Of a stretch of 64,000 nucleotides of DNA, positions 25,663 to 33,253 are shown one piece after another. How positions within the stretch are numbered: the first letter of the stretch is position 1; each line of letters begins with the position of its first letter. The notes below the pieces were generated by a model. That model did not search any database. It saw nothing but the letters and a program-made list of their open reading frames with translations, and was not told where the DNA came from. A program made the translations under genes and the position numbers. This DNA comes from Nonomuraea indica (GTDB taxonomy: Bacteria > Actinomycetota > Actinomycetes > Streptosporangiales > Streptosporangiaceae): contig NZ_KZ559470.1 of NCBI RefSeq assembly GCF_002850745.1, positions 324,555-388,554 on the forward strand. Direction: 5' to 3'.

Positions 25663-26279
25663 GCGATCTCCTTCAGTCGCGCGGCGACGATCGCGGCCAC
25701 CTCGTCGGCGCCGCGGAAGCAGAAGTGGGTGTCGTCGGCCACTCCCTCCGGGTACAGCGGGTGCCGGCCGGGCGGGAGGTGGGTGAACAGCGCCTTCGAC
25801 CCCTCCGGGCCGAGGCGCTCGTACAGCTCGGTGGTGGCGGCGGTCAGGTCGACGAGCGGCACGCCCTCCTCGGCGGCGAGCGCGCGCACCTGGTCCGGGT
25901 GGTCGCCGTGCGTCGGCGCCAGCCGGTTCCCGTCGAAGCGGCGGCGCTGCACCGGCGTGCACAGCACCGGCAGCGCCCCCGCCCCGCGCGCCTCCCTCAC
26001 GAAGGCGCGCAGGTTCTCCTGGTACGGCAGCCCCGGCTCCTTCTGGTCGTTGTGCCCGAACTGGATCACCACGACGTCGCCCGGCGCCGCCTCCAGCAGC
26101 AGCGCGTCCCACAGTCCCTCGGCGCGGTGGCTGGCCGTGGTGGCGCCGCCCTTGGCGAAGTTGCGGACCGGGCCGCCGAGGCGGGCGCCCAGCTGGGCGC
26201 CCCACCCCGACATCGGCGCCTCGTGGGCGGGACAGGAGGCGACCGTCGAGTCGCCCGCCAGCAGCGTCGTCCGCGTCAC
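25659..26279 (-). CDS. SGNH-hydrolase, rhamnogalacturonan acetylesterase-like
   Basis: A 206-residue esterase. SGNH blocks: LLAGDSTVAS (catalytic Ser, residue 10 or so), NFAKGGATTAS (Gly), IQFGHNDQKEP (Asn) and ADDTHFCFRGADEVA (Asp-x-x-His). The GDST and GHNDQ variants are those of RGAE-type enzymes such as YesT/YesY, which remove acetyl groups from rhamnogalacturonan fragments. There is no signal peptide, so deacetylation is cytosolic, after import. GTG 26279 overlaps the permease stop (GTGA) and the stop overlaps the next start (ATGA), so translation is coupled on both sides. Confidence 0.88.
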   Translation of the reverse strand: MTRTTLLAGDSTVASCPAHEAPMSGWGAQLGARLGGPVRNFAKGGATTASHRAEGLWDALLLEAAPGDVVVIQFGHNDQKEPGLPYQENLRAFVREARGAGALPVLCTPVQRRRFDGNRLAPTHGDHPDQVRALAAEEGVPLVDLTAATTELYERLGPEGSKALFTHLPPGRHPLYPEGVADDTHFCFRGADEVAAIVAARLKEIA

Positions 26280-27184
26280 TCCTTCACCGACCCGATCAGC
26301 ACGCCCTTGGCGAAGTGCTTCTGCAGGAACGGGTAGAAGAACAGGATCGGCAGCGTGGCGATGACGACGACGGCGAACTTCAGGCCCTGCTCCGGCGGCA
26401 CCCAGGTGCGGTCCATCTGCGCCAGCGCGTTGGCGGCGTCGGTGTTGGTGAGCTGCCGCACCAGGATCTGCAGCGTCCACTTGTTCGGGTCGTTGATGTA
26501 GAGCAGCGGCGACATGTAGTCGTTCCAGATCGCCACCGCGTAGAACAGGGAGAACGTCGCGATGATCGGCTTGGACAGCGGCAGGACGATCTTGAAGAAG
26601 ACGCCCATCTCGTTGGCGCCGTCGATGCGCGCCGCCTCCTCCAGGGCCTGCGGCAGCTCCTGGAAGAAGCTCTTGATGATGATCAGGTAGAACGGGTTGA
26701 TCGCCAGCGGCAGGATCAGCGCCCAGTAGCTGTCGAGCAGCCCCAGGTCGCGCACCACCAGGTAGGTGGGGATCATGCCGCCGCTGAAGACCAGGGTGAA
26801 GATCACCAGGTTGAGCACCAGGGCCCGGCCGGGCAGGTAGCGCTTGGCCAGCGGGTAGGCCATGGTGAAGGTCAGCCCCAGCTGCACCACCGTGCCCACG
26901 GCCGTCACGATCACCGTCGTGACCAGCGCGCGGACGAAGGTGTCGGTGGCGAAGATGTACTCGTACGCGTCGGTGACGATCTTCTCCGGCCACAGGAAGA
27001 ACGGCCGTGAGGAGATCTCCGCCTCACCGGCGAACGATCCGGCCAGGACGTACAGGAGCGGCAGGACCGTGATCAGCGCGAGGCCGATGAGCACGATGAC
27101 GTTGAGCGTGTCGAACACCCGGCTGCCGAGCGAACCGTTGTTGTCGACCGGCGCCTTGGTCTTGCTCGTCGTGATGGCGGACAT
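26276..27184 (-). CDS. Carbohydrate ABC transporter permease (YtcP/LplC-like)
   Basis: A 302-residue inner-membrane permease with six hydrophobic helices, the first at residues 30-50 (VIVLIGLALITVLPLLYVLAG). The ATPase-contact EAA loop reads EEAARIDGANEMGVFFKIVLPL. It pairs with the preceding permease and the lipoprotein as an oligosaccharide importer. No ATPase gene is present in the cluster, so a shared MsmX-type ATPase encoded elsewhere must energise it. Confidence 0.92.
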   Translation of the reverse strand: MSAITTSKTKAPVDNNGSLGSRVFDTLNVIVLIGLALITVLPLLYVLAGSFAGEAEISSRPFFLWPEKIVTDAYEYIFATDTFVRALVTTVIVTAVGTVVQLGLTFTMAYPLAKRYLPGRALVLNLVIFTLVFSGGMIPTYLVVRDLGLLDSYWALILPLAINPFYLIIIKSFFQELPQALEEAARIDGANEMGVFFKIVLPLSKPIIATFSLFYAVAIWNDYMSPLLYINDPNKWTLQILVRQLTNTDAANALAQMDRTWVPPEQGLKFAVVVIATLPILFFYPFLQKHFAKGVLIGSVKE

Positions 27185-27196
27185 GTGCCGGGCTCC

Positions 27197-28174
27197 TTAG
27201 AACAGTCCACGCTGGCCGAGGCGCTTGGCCAGCCAGTTCGAGCCGAAGATCAGGATGACGCCCGCCACGCCCTTGAACAGGCCCACGGCGGTGGAGTAGC
27301 TGATGGCGCCCTGGGTGATGCCGGCGTAGTAGACGTAGGTGTCGAACACGTCCGCGACCGAGCGGTTCAGCGAGGTGGTCATCAGCCAGATCTGCTCGAA
27401 GCCGGAGTCCAGCAGGTTGCCGGAGGCCAGGATGGCCATGACGACGACGGTCGGGCGGATGGCCGGCAGCGTGACGTGCCAGAGCTGCCGGAAGCGGCCG
27501 GCGCCGTCCATCCGGGCGGCCTCGTACAGGTTGGGGTCCACCCCGGCCAGCGCGGCCAGGTAGATGATCGTGCCCCAGCCGGTCTGCTTCCAGAGCTGCT
27601 GCAGGATGATGAGCGGCCGGAACCACTCCTCCTGCGCCATGTAGTCGATCTTCGCGGTGTCGCCCGACAGCTCGCGGATCCAGCCGGAGATCAGGCCGAA
27701 GTCGGCCGCGAACAGGATGTACGTCAGTGAAGCGACGATCGTCCAGGACAGGAAGTGCGGGATGTAGATGAGCGACTGGACCGAGCGCTTGAGGAGGTTG
27801 ATCCGCAGCTCGTTCAGCAGCAGCGCGACGATGATCGGCGCGGGGAAGACGAAGACGATGTGCAGCAGCGCCAGGAACAGCGTGTTGAACATCAGCCGCC
27901 CGAAGTCCGGACCGGCGAAGAGCTCCTCGAAGTGCTTGAACCCCACCCAGGGGCTGCCCGAGTAGCCGAGGAACGGCAGGAAGTCCTGGAACGCGATCGT
28001 CACGCCGTACATCGGCAGGTACTTGAAGATCGCGAAGTACGCGACACCCGGGAGGAGCATCAGGTAGAGCCAGCGGTAGCGCGCCAGCGCACTGCGGATC
28101 GGGACCTGGTCCGCCCTCCGCCTCTTCGCCTTGGTGACCGCCTTCTCGGGAGGCGGCGCCAGGTCGGTGGCCAC
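27197..28174 (-). CDS. Carbohydrate ABC transporter permease (YteP/LplB-like)
   Basis: A 325-residue permease with a basic N-terminus (KAKRRRADQVPIRS), six helices and the EAA loop YEAARMDGAGRFRQLWHVTLPAI. GTG 28174 follows GGAGG by 5 bp. Long-loop residues KYLPMYGVTIAFQDF are typical of the LplB/YteP group that handles complex plant-polysaccharide oligomers. An intercistronic hairpin separates it from the binding-protein gene upstream. Confidence 0.92.
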   Translation of the reverse strand: MATDLAPPPEKAVTKAKRRRADQVPIRSALARYRWLYLMLLPGVAYFAIFKYLPMYGVTIAFQDFLPFLGYSGSPWVGFKHFEELFAGPDFGRLMFNTLFLALLHIVFVFPAPIIVALLLNELRINLLKRSVQSLIYIPHFLSWTIVASLTYILFAADFGLISGWIRELSGDTAKIDYMAQEEWFRPLIILQQLWKQTGWGTIIYLAALAGVDPNLYEAARMDGAGRFRQLWHVTLPAIRPTVVVMAILASGNLLDSGFEQIWLMTTSLNRSVADVFDTYVYYAGITQGAISYSTAVGLFKGVAGVILIFGSNWLAKRLGQRGLF

Positions 28175-28192
28175 AGCGGCCTCCTTTCGTGT

Positions 28193-28221
28193 GAGGGGCC
28201 CGGGCCCGGCCCGGGCCCCTC
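28193..28221 (-). terminator. Intercistronic hairpin between binding protein and permease
   Basis: Perfect 13-bp stem (28193-28205 with 28209-28221), loop CCG, no T-tract. Its place directly after the solute-binding protein gene fits partial termination or mRNA stabilisation that gives more binding protein than permease. Confidence 0.6.
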
Positions 28222-28233
28222 CAAGGGCGGGGT

Positions 28234-29787
28234 CTACTGACCGAGCTTGCCGACGAGGTCGTTGATCTCGGCGGCCACCTGCGTGCCGCCGCTGTCGTAC
28301 CAGCGCTTGATCTCGGCCTTGAGCTGCTCCTCGGTGAACGTGCCCGACAGGTACTTGATGCGGGCGTCCGGGATGATCGTGTCGAGCTGCGCGCCCTTGG
28401 CGACGGCGGTGGGCGCGACCACGGGCAGCGCCACGTTGTGCACGGCCGTCTTGAGGTCCTCGGCCATCAGCTTCTTCTGCAGCGCCACCATGTCCTTGTA
28501 CGGCTGGCCGGACGGCACGCGCTGGTAGGCGATGCCGCCGATGTCCACGGTGCCCTTGGTGCTGAGCTGGATGAAGGCGTCGTCCACGTTGTCCTGGATG
28601 GTCTTGACGGCGGGGTCGTCCTCGTTGATCAGCGCGGCGGTGTCGCCGTTCTCGACCTTGAAGTTGCGGCCCTCGATGCCGTTGGTCACCAGGACCTGGC
28701 CTTCCTTCATGGCCAGCTTGTCCAGGGTCTTCAGCACGTTGTCGAGGTCGGCCTCGGTCCGCACGCTCTGCTTGGAGATGGCCAGGACGTCGGCGTAGCC
28801 GGTGAACGGGTAGGAGAACTTCTGGCCGTCCGAGCGCTTGAGGTTGCCGACCATGGCGACCTTGTCGCCGTAGGTCTCCTTGTCGTCCTCGTAGAACAGG
28901 TCCAGGACCTGCCGCGAGCGGATGTTGACGTCGATGATCATGCCGCCCTTGTTCTGGTGGAACGGCTCGTTCCACTTGGCGGCGTCCAGGGTGGCGAAGT
29001 CGGGGTTGACCATGCCCCCGTCCACCATCTTCTTCAGCCAGCGGTTGGCCTCGAGGAACTCGGGGGTGTCGAAGCCCGGCACGATCTTGCCGTCACGCTC
29101 GCCCCAGCCGTTCGGCGCGCCGAACCAGGTCTCGATCACGTCGTACGGGCTGGCGCTGGCGTAGTTGCCCGGCCACTTCGGGATGATGAGGCCGTAGGTG
29201 TCCTTCTTGCCGTTGCCGTCCGGGTCCTTCTCGGTGAACGCCTTGGCGATCTCGTACAGGTCGTCGACGGTCTCCGGCTCCTGCAGGCCGACCTTCTTCA
29301 GCCAGTCCTTGCGGATGACGATGGCCGAGCGCAGCAGGGGCCGCATCCGGTAGAGGCCGTAGATCTTGCCGTTGACGGAGGAGTTGAGCGCCGTCCGCGC
29401 GTCCGCCGGCTTCAGGTTCGGGTACTTGTCGATCTTGCCGGTCAGGTCCCAGAACGCACCGGCCTGGGCCGACTTGACGAACGCCGGGAGCTTGGGGTCC
29501 ACGACCATGACCTGCGGCAGGTTGTCCGAGGCGAGCGTGACGTTGAGCTTGTCGGTGTACTCGGCGTTCGGCACCCAGGTGATCTGGAGCTTCTTGCCGA
29601 GGAACTTCTCCACCGCCTGGTGCATCTCGCCCTTGGGGTCGGGCGCGGTGCCGAACAGCTTGGACATGATCGTCAGCGTGTTCGGATCGGAGGCGGGCGC
29701 GTCGCCGCCACCGGAACAGGCCGAGGCGAGAAGAGCGGCCGTTAGCGTTACCACACCGGCGGTGAGCCGGCGACGGGATGCGCTCAT
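28234..29787 (-). CDS. Extracellular solute-binding lipoprotein (LplA/YtcQ-like)
   Basis: A 517-residue lipoprotein. The signal sequence ends in the lipobox LLASACSGGG, so Cys near residue 23 would be lipidated and the protein anchored outside the membrane. The mature domain has the family 1 binding-protein layout (NTLTIMSKLFG, WVPNAEYTDKLNVTLASDNLPQVMVVD). The length, above 500 residues, is typical of LplA-type proteins that bind large oligosaccharides. Probable ligand: rhamnogalacturonan oligomers, judged from the neighbouring genes. The start ATG overlaps the yesL-like stop. Confidence 0.92.
   Translation of the reverse strand: MSASRRRLTAGVVTLTAALLASACSGGGDAPASDPNTLTIMSKLFGTAPDPKGEMHQAVEKFLGKKLQITWVPNAEYTDKLNVTLASDNLPQVMVVDPKLPAFVKSAQAGAFWDLTGKIDKYPNLKPADARTALNSSVNGKIYGLYRMRPLLRSAIVIRKDWLKKVGLQEPETVDDLYEIAKAFTEKDPDGNGKKDTYGLIIPKWPGNYASASPYDVIETWFGAPNGWGERDGKIVPGFDTPEFLEANRWLKKMVDGGMVNPDFATLDAAKWNEPFHQNKGGMIIDVNIRSRQVLDLFYEDDKETYGDKVAMVGNLKRSDGQKFSYPFTGYADVLAISKQSVRTEADLDNVLKTLDKLAMKEGQVLVTNGIEGRNFKVENGDTAALINEDDPAVKTIQDNVDDAFIQLSTKGTVDIGGIAYQRVPSGQPYKDMVALQKKLMAEDLKTAVHNVALPVVAPTAVAKGAQLDTIIPDARIKYLSGTFTEEQLKAEIKRWYDSGGTQVAAEINDLVGKLGQ
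29741..29752. promoter_or_regulatory. LacI-type motif inside the binding-protein gene
   Basis: GTTAGCGTTACC, the complement of which (GGTAACGCTAAC) nearly matches the motif upstream of lacI at 1131. It creates two rare codons (GTA, CTA) in the signal peptide, so the sequence may be kept for binding rather than coding. Speculative. Confidence 0.25.
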
Positions 29788-30413
29788 GAGATCCCTTTCG
29801 AGTGCAGACGCGCCTCGTTCTCCTGGAAGAAGCGCAGGCAGAGCCAGGTGTTGACATAGATCCAGGCGCCGATGCTGATCACCGCCGCGAGGACGGGCAT
29901 CGCCGTGGTGGCGTAGGCGATGCCGCTGAGGACGAGGAGCTGGAGCACGGACGCGGCCGGCCGGGTGATCGCGAACAGCGACGCCTTGGGCAGGTAGGCC
30001 CGCAGGGGCAGGTCGTAGTGCGCGTAGATGGGCCCGAGGTAGGAGCCCACCAGCACCAGCGCGGCCAGGGCGACGAGCGTCGCGGTCCGCAGCGCTCCCG
30101 TGCCGGGGCCCAGGGCGCTCAGGTAGAGGTGGTTTCCGACCAGGACGACGGCGAGCACCGCCATGGGCAGGACCAGCAGACTGCCACGGACGAACTCCCG
30201 CCGGTAGACGACCCAGAACTCCGTCCATGCCTGAATCGATTCACCGCGAGCGTGCCGTCTGGCTAGGGTGTAGGCCGCCACGGTGGCGGGCCCGAGCCCG
30301 AGGACCACGCCACCGGCGAGGGTGAACGTGAGCCACAGCAGGTTCAGGCGAGCCGCCCAGGCCACCTCGGTACAGGCGGCCTGGACCTTCATTGACATGG
30401 AGTGATGGAACAT
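29784..30413 (-). CDS. YesL-family membrane protein (DUF624)
   Basis: A 209-residue protein with about five hydrophobic helices (LLWLTFTLAGGVVLGLGPATVAAY, SLLVLPMAVLAVVLVG, VALAALVLVGSYLGPIYAHY). It belongs to the YesL group found at the head of yes/yte-type pectin operons in Bacillus; its role there is unknown, possibly in transporter assembly. It is the first gene of the operon. The promoter lies about 95 bp upstream. A copy of the operator motif lies in its coding sequence at 30232. Confidence 0.85.
   Translation of the reverse strand: MFHHSMSMKVQAACTEVAWAARLNLLWLTFTLAGGVVLGLGPATVAAYTLARRHARGESIQAWTEFWVVYRREFVRGSLLVLPMAVLAVVLVGNHLYLSALGPGTGALRTATLVALAALVLVGSYLGPIYAHYDLPLRAYLPKASLFAITRPAASVLQLLVLSGIAYATTAMPVLAAVISIGAWIYVNTWLCLRFFQENEARLHSKGIS
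30232..30243. promoter_or_regulatory. Perfect TGAATCGATTCA palindrome inside yesL-like gene
   Basis: This is the fully symmetric version of the operator found at both local promoters. It encodes part of ESIQ in the yesL-like protein. It lies about 270 bp downstream of the promoter and might be an auxiliary operator for looping, or chance. Confidence 0.4.
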
Positions 30414-30514
30414 CCGGCAGCACTTTCTCGTGGCGTGTGCGCGGACACGGGGGTGGGGGCGTTGCGCCGTGGTTCCCGTCCCGTTACGGACGGATGAACG
30501 ACTGGTTGGAGGCG

Positions 30515-30543
30515 AACGTAGTGTTGAATCGACTCAGAGTCAA
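30515..30543 (-). promoter_or_regulatory. Promoter and operator of the rhamnogalacturonan operon
   Basis: On the minus strand TTGACT (30538-30543) and TACGTT (30515-30520) are separated by exactly 17 bp. The spacer holds TGAGTCGATTCA (30525-30536), so a bound LacI repressor would block RNA polymerase directly. The -35 overlaps the TGA stop of the yesU-like gene. Confidence 0.75.
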
Positions 30544-31196
30544 TGATGCGAAACGCGGAGATTTGCATAATCCCCGATCAACGGGGCCATCTGCCTGAAA
30601 CCGATCTTGCCGCCGCGCAGCGCAGGGCCGCCGACGGTGCCGTCGTCCGTCCAGCGGAATGAGACCAAATCGTTGACCCGGAACGTGATCTCCGTGCCTC
30701 TGACGTCGAGCCTCATCGCGTACGGACCCTCCGCGTCGAGCACGGCGGGCAGCGGGTCCGGCCCCTGGGCGACCAGGTGGAACCCATGGCTCTTGCGCAG
30801 GTTGCAGGTGTGCAGCCGGCGCTCCGACGGCCACATGCGCCGGTAGTAGGACACGTGGTAGGCGTCGATGTCGCCGCTGTGATACTGCTCGTACGGCCCC
30901 TCCCGCGGGGCCAGCGCGGGGTCGAGGACGTCCTCGCCTCCCCGGCCGCGGGCATGGAAGAACATGATGGCCAGCCCCGGCTCCCTGACCGGCCAGAAGT
31001 CCCACTCGATGCGCACGTCCGCCGGGAAGTCGACAGGGCACCACAGCACCAGGTTGGCCGCCTGCCCGTCGGCCGGCGGCCGGACGCTCTCCAGCCGCAT
31101 CCGGCCCTGCGGGAACGACACCGTCCCCGGGCCCTCCATCCGGAACCCCGCCAGGTCCTCCGGACCGGCGAGCCGGTTGCGGTAGATCTCGGTCAC
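30540..31196 (-). CDS. YesU-like DUF1961 protein
   Basis: A 218-residue cytosolic protein of the DUF1961/YesU family. It shows a lectin-like or GH16-like beta-sandwich pattern: VRIEWDFWPVREPGLAIMFFHARG, EQYHSGDIDAYHVSYYRR, LHTCNLRKSHGFHLVAQGPDP and MRLDVRGTEITFRVND. The invariant His/Tyr/Asp-rich segments suggest carbohydrate binding or cleavage, but no activity is established. GTG 31196 follows AAGGAG by 6 bp; GTG 31211 in the same frame is possible. It is co-transcribed with lacI upstream. Confidence 0.82.
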   Translation of the reverse strand: MTEIYRNRLAGPEDLAGFRMEGPGTVSFPQGRMRLESVRPPADGQAANLVLWCPVDFPADVRIEWDFWPVREPGLAIMFFHARGRGGEDVLDPALAPREGPYEQYHSGDIDAYHVSYYRRMWPSERRLHTCNLRKSHGFHLVAQGPDPLPAVLDAEGPYAMRLDVRGTEITFRVNDLVSFRWTDDGTVGGPALRGGKIGFRQMAPLIGDYANLRVSHH

Positions 31197-31207
31197 GTCG
31201 TGCTCCT

Positions 31208-32227
31208 TCACTCGCGCCTGCGCAGCGCGCTCGACTCCCGGACCACCAGGTCCGGCTGGAAGATGACCTGCCGGTGCCGGTGCTGCTCGGGCGCGGTCAC
31301 CTCCTCCAGCAGCAGGTCGACGGCCGTACGGCCGAGCAGCTCGCGGGGCTGCCGTACGGACGAGAGGGGCACCGCCGCCGCGGCGGCGAAGTCGATGTCG
31401 TCGTAGCCGACGATCGCCATGTCGTCCGGCACCCGCAGCCCCCGTGCGGCCATGGCCTGCAGGAACCCGAGCGCTATCAGGTCGTTGGCGCAGAAGGCGG
31501 CGGTCGGCCGTCTCTTCGCCGGCAGCCCGGCCACGCGTTCGCCCGCGGCGCGGCCGCCGGCGACGCTCAGCGCGGGCAGCACGTGGCTGACCAGCTCGAC
31601 GTCGCCGCCCGTCTCGGCCACGGCGTTCATGATGCCGGCGTGCCGGTCGGCCACCTGTTTGATCGACGGCGGTCCGCCGACGTAGGTGATGCGGCGATGC
31701 CCCCGCTCGATCAGGTGGGATCCGGCCAGGTGCCCGCCGAGCCGGTCGTCGACCGCGACCGAACACTGCAGCCCGGTGGCGGCGCTGTCGACCAGCACCA
31801 CGGGGGTGCCGCGGGCGGCCAGCTCGGCCAGCCGGGGGCTGCCCGCGTCGACCGGGGTGATCAGTATGCCCATGACGCGCTGCTGTTCGAGCTGGTCGAG
31901 GTGGCGGCGCTCACGACGGGGATCGGCGGCGCTGTTGCACAGCACCACCATCGTGTCGTGCTCGTCGGCCAGCGCCTCCGCGCCCTGGGCGACGTCGGCG
32001 AAGAACGGGTTGGCCACGTCGAGCACGACCAGACCGACCGTCCGGCTGCGGCCCACCCGCAGGTGGCGGGCCACCTCGTTGCGGACGAACCCCAGCTCGC
32101 GGATCGCCTTGAACACACGCTCGCGCGTGGCCGGGGAGACGATCTCGGGCCTGTTGAGGACGTTGCTCACGGTGCCCACAGAGACTCGCGCCAGCTGCGC
32201 GACCTCCTTGATGCTGCTGGTCGCCAT
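31208..32227 (-). CDS. LacI-family repressor of the rhamnogalacturonan locus
   Basis: A 339-residue LacI protein. The HTH IKEVAQLARVSVGTVSNVLN (residues 6-25) is followed by the hinge helix region and an effector domain (VVLDVANPFFADVAQGAEAL, AAFCANDLIALGFLQAM, VGYDDIDFAAAAAVPLSSV). Its own promoter and the operon promoter carry TGAATCGACTCA or its complement, and no other regulator is encoded in the cluster, so it is the likely repressor of both. The inducer is probably a rhamnogalacturonan breakdown product (inferred from context). Confidence 0.93.
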   Translation of the reverse strand: MATSSIKEVAQLARVSVGTVSNVLNRPEIVSPATRERVFKAIRELGFVRNEVARHLRVGRSRTVGLVVLDVANPFFADVAQGAEALADEHDTMVVLCNSAADPRRERRHLDQLEQQRVMGILITPVDAGSPRLAELAARGTPVVLVDSAATGLQCSVAVDDRLGGHLAGSHLIERGHRRITYVGGPPSIKQVADRHAGIMNAVAETGGDVELVSHVLPALSVAGGRAAGERVAGLPAKRRPTAAFCANDLIALGFLQAMAARGLRVPDDMAIVGYDDIDFAAAAAVPLSSVRQPRELLGRTAVDLLLEEVTAPEQHRHRQVIFQPDLVVRESSALRRRE

Positions 32228-32263
32228 CGAACCTCACGAGGCCTTGCTGCCGGGAACCCGGCC

Positions 32264-32300
32264 ATCATAGCGACAGGACAGCGGTTTTTGAATCGACTCA
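32264..32300 (-). promoter_or_regulatory. lacI promoter with overlapping operator
   Basis: On the minus strand the -10 is TATGAT (32264-32269) and the -35 TTCAAA (32287-32292), spaced by 17 bp. The operator TGAGTCGATTCA (32289-32300) overlaps the -35, which implies autorepression. Confidence 0.7.
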
Positions 32301-32579
32301 AACCCCCAATCTCACAGCGCCCCCTCGACCCTTTGAAGCGGGGACGCCCGGCGCACCGATCCGACGCCCTCATGCCTCGCGGTCCCGCGGACGGTGGCAC
32401 GCACAAGAAGGCGCGCCTGAGGGGACGGATGTTCAGGAGACGGGTCCCGGTGGGGCGTCCGATTGCGAGCGCCGGAAGGCGGGCGTAGAAGAGCGGGCGT
32501 CCGACGCGGGAGCCGTACGGCGGGGGGTAAGAGGCGGGCGCCGGAAGGGGGGTCGGAGGGCGGGATCCGAGGGCGGGGG
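32301..32579. other. Intergenic, G-rich, nothing recognised
   Basis: About 280 bp between the lacI promoter and the TetR stop codon. From 32470 the plus strand is strongly G-rich with imperfect runs of the type GGCGGGCG and GGGG. No ORF with a ribosome-binding site and biased codon use was seen. Confidence 0.6.
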
Positions 32580-33173
32580 TCAGAGGGTGGGTGGGGGCGG
32601 GGTGAAGGGGGCGGCGGCTTCGGTGCGGAACCCGTCGAGCATCAGCCGCAGGAAGCGTCCCGGGTCGGCGGCGACGCGCGAGGGGAGGTCGCCGGGGTGG
32701 CAGGTGAAGAGTTCGAGCAGCGCCACGACGTCCTCGGTGCCCACGCCCGCGCGCAGGGTCCCGTCGTCCCGGGTCCGCTCCACCAGCCGGTCGAGCAGCT
32801 CGTACCACTCGCGGCGCTTCCGCGCGAACCCGGCGTCACCGCGGAAGGCGTCCTCCGGCAGCCCGGCCAGCGCGGTGGCGAGCGCGCCGCGGCCCTCCTC
32901 CGCCGCCCACAGCACGAACGCGCGCAGACCGCTCCAGGCGTCGGGCGCACGCTCCGCCGCCCTTCGCAGCGCCTCGGTCAGGGACTCGACGTAGTGTTCC
33001 CCGATGGCCGCGATCAGCGACTCGCGGTCGGGGAAACGGCGGTAGAGCGTGCCGACCCCCACCCCCGCGCGGCGGGCGATGAGCTTCATGGGCGCGCCGA
33101 CGCCCTGTTCGGCCACCACCTCGGCCGCGGCGATCACGATCTTGTCGAGGTTCCGTTGGGCATCCGCGCGCAC
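32580..33173 (-). CDS. TetR-family repressor
   Basis: A 197-residue regulator. The N-terminal HTH reads VGAPMKLIARRAGVGVGTLYRRFPDRESLI (about residues 25-54), followed by an all-helical ligand domain with a SetR/TetR_C-like segment (DDGTLRAGVGTEDVVALLELFTCHP). GTG 33173 follows GGAG by 5 bp. It diverges from an NAD(P)-binding reductase gene and two matching 23-bp operators lie in the gap, a standard arrangement for electrophile-sensing repressor/reductase pairs. Confidence 0.92.
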   Translation of the reverse strand: MRADAQRNLDKIVIAAAEVVAEQGVGAPMKLIARRAGVGVGTLYRRFPDRESLIAAIGEHYVESLTEALRRAAERAPDAWSGLRAFVLWAAEEGRGALATALAGLPEDAFRGDAGFARKRREWYELLDRLVERTRDDGTLRAGVGTEDVVALLELFTCHPGDLPSRVAADPGRFLRLMLDGFRTEAAAPFTPPPPTL

Positions 33174-33183
33174 GTGGGCTCCG

Positions 33184-33206
33184 AAGTGGACTACAAGGTT
33201 CCGCTT
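33184..33206. promoter_or_regulatory. TetR operator 1
   Basis: Imperfect palindrome with arms AAGTGGACT and GTTCCGCTT around ACAAG. It lies 11 bp from the TetR start codon. Confidence 0.65.
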
Positions 33207-33220
33207 ACTGTAGCGTGCGC

Positions 33221-33243
33221 AACCGGAATCAAAGGTTCCACTT
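33221..33243. promoter_or_regulatory. TetR operator 2
   Basis: Arms AACCGGAAT and GTTCCACTT around CAAAG, the same layout as operator 1. Centres are 37 bp apart. It ends at the ribosome-binding site (AGGAGG) of the reductase gene. Confidence 0.65.
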
Positions 33244-33253
33244 AGGAGGCATC

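Noticed and set aside
22894..26364. A 1156-codon open frame on the plus strand opposite the lyase, esterase and permease genes
   Set aside because: It is antisense to genes with clear family motifs; long antisense frames are expected at this GC content, and it has no recognisable domain.
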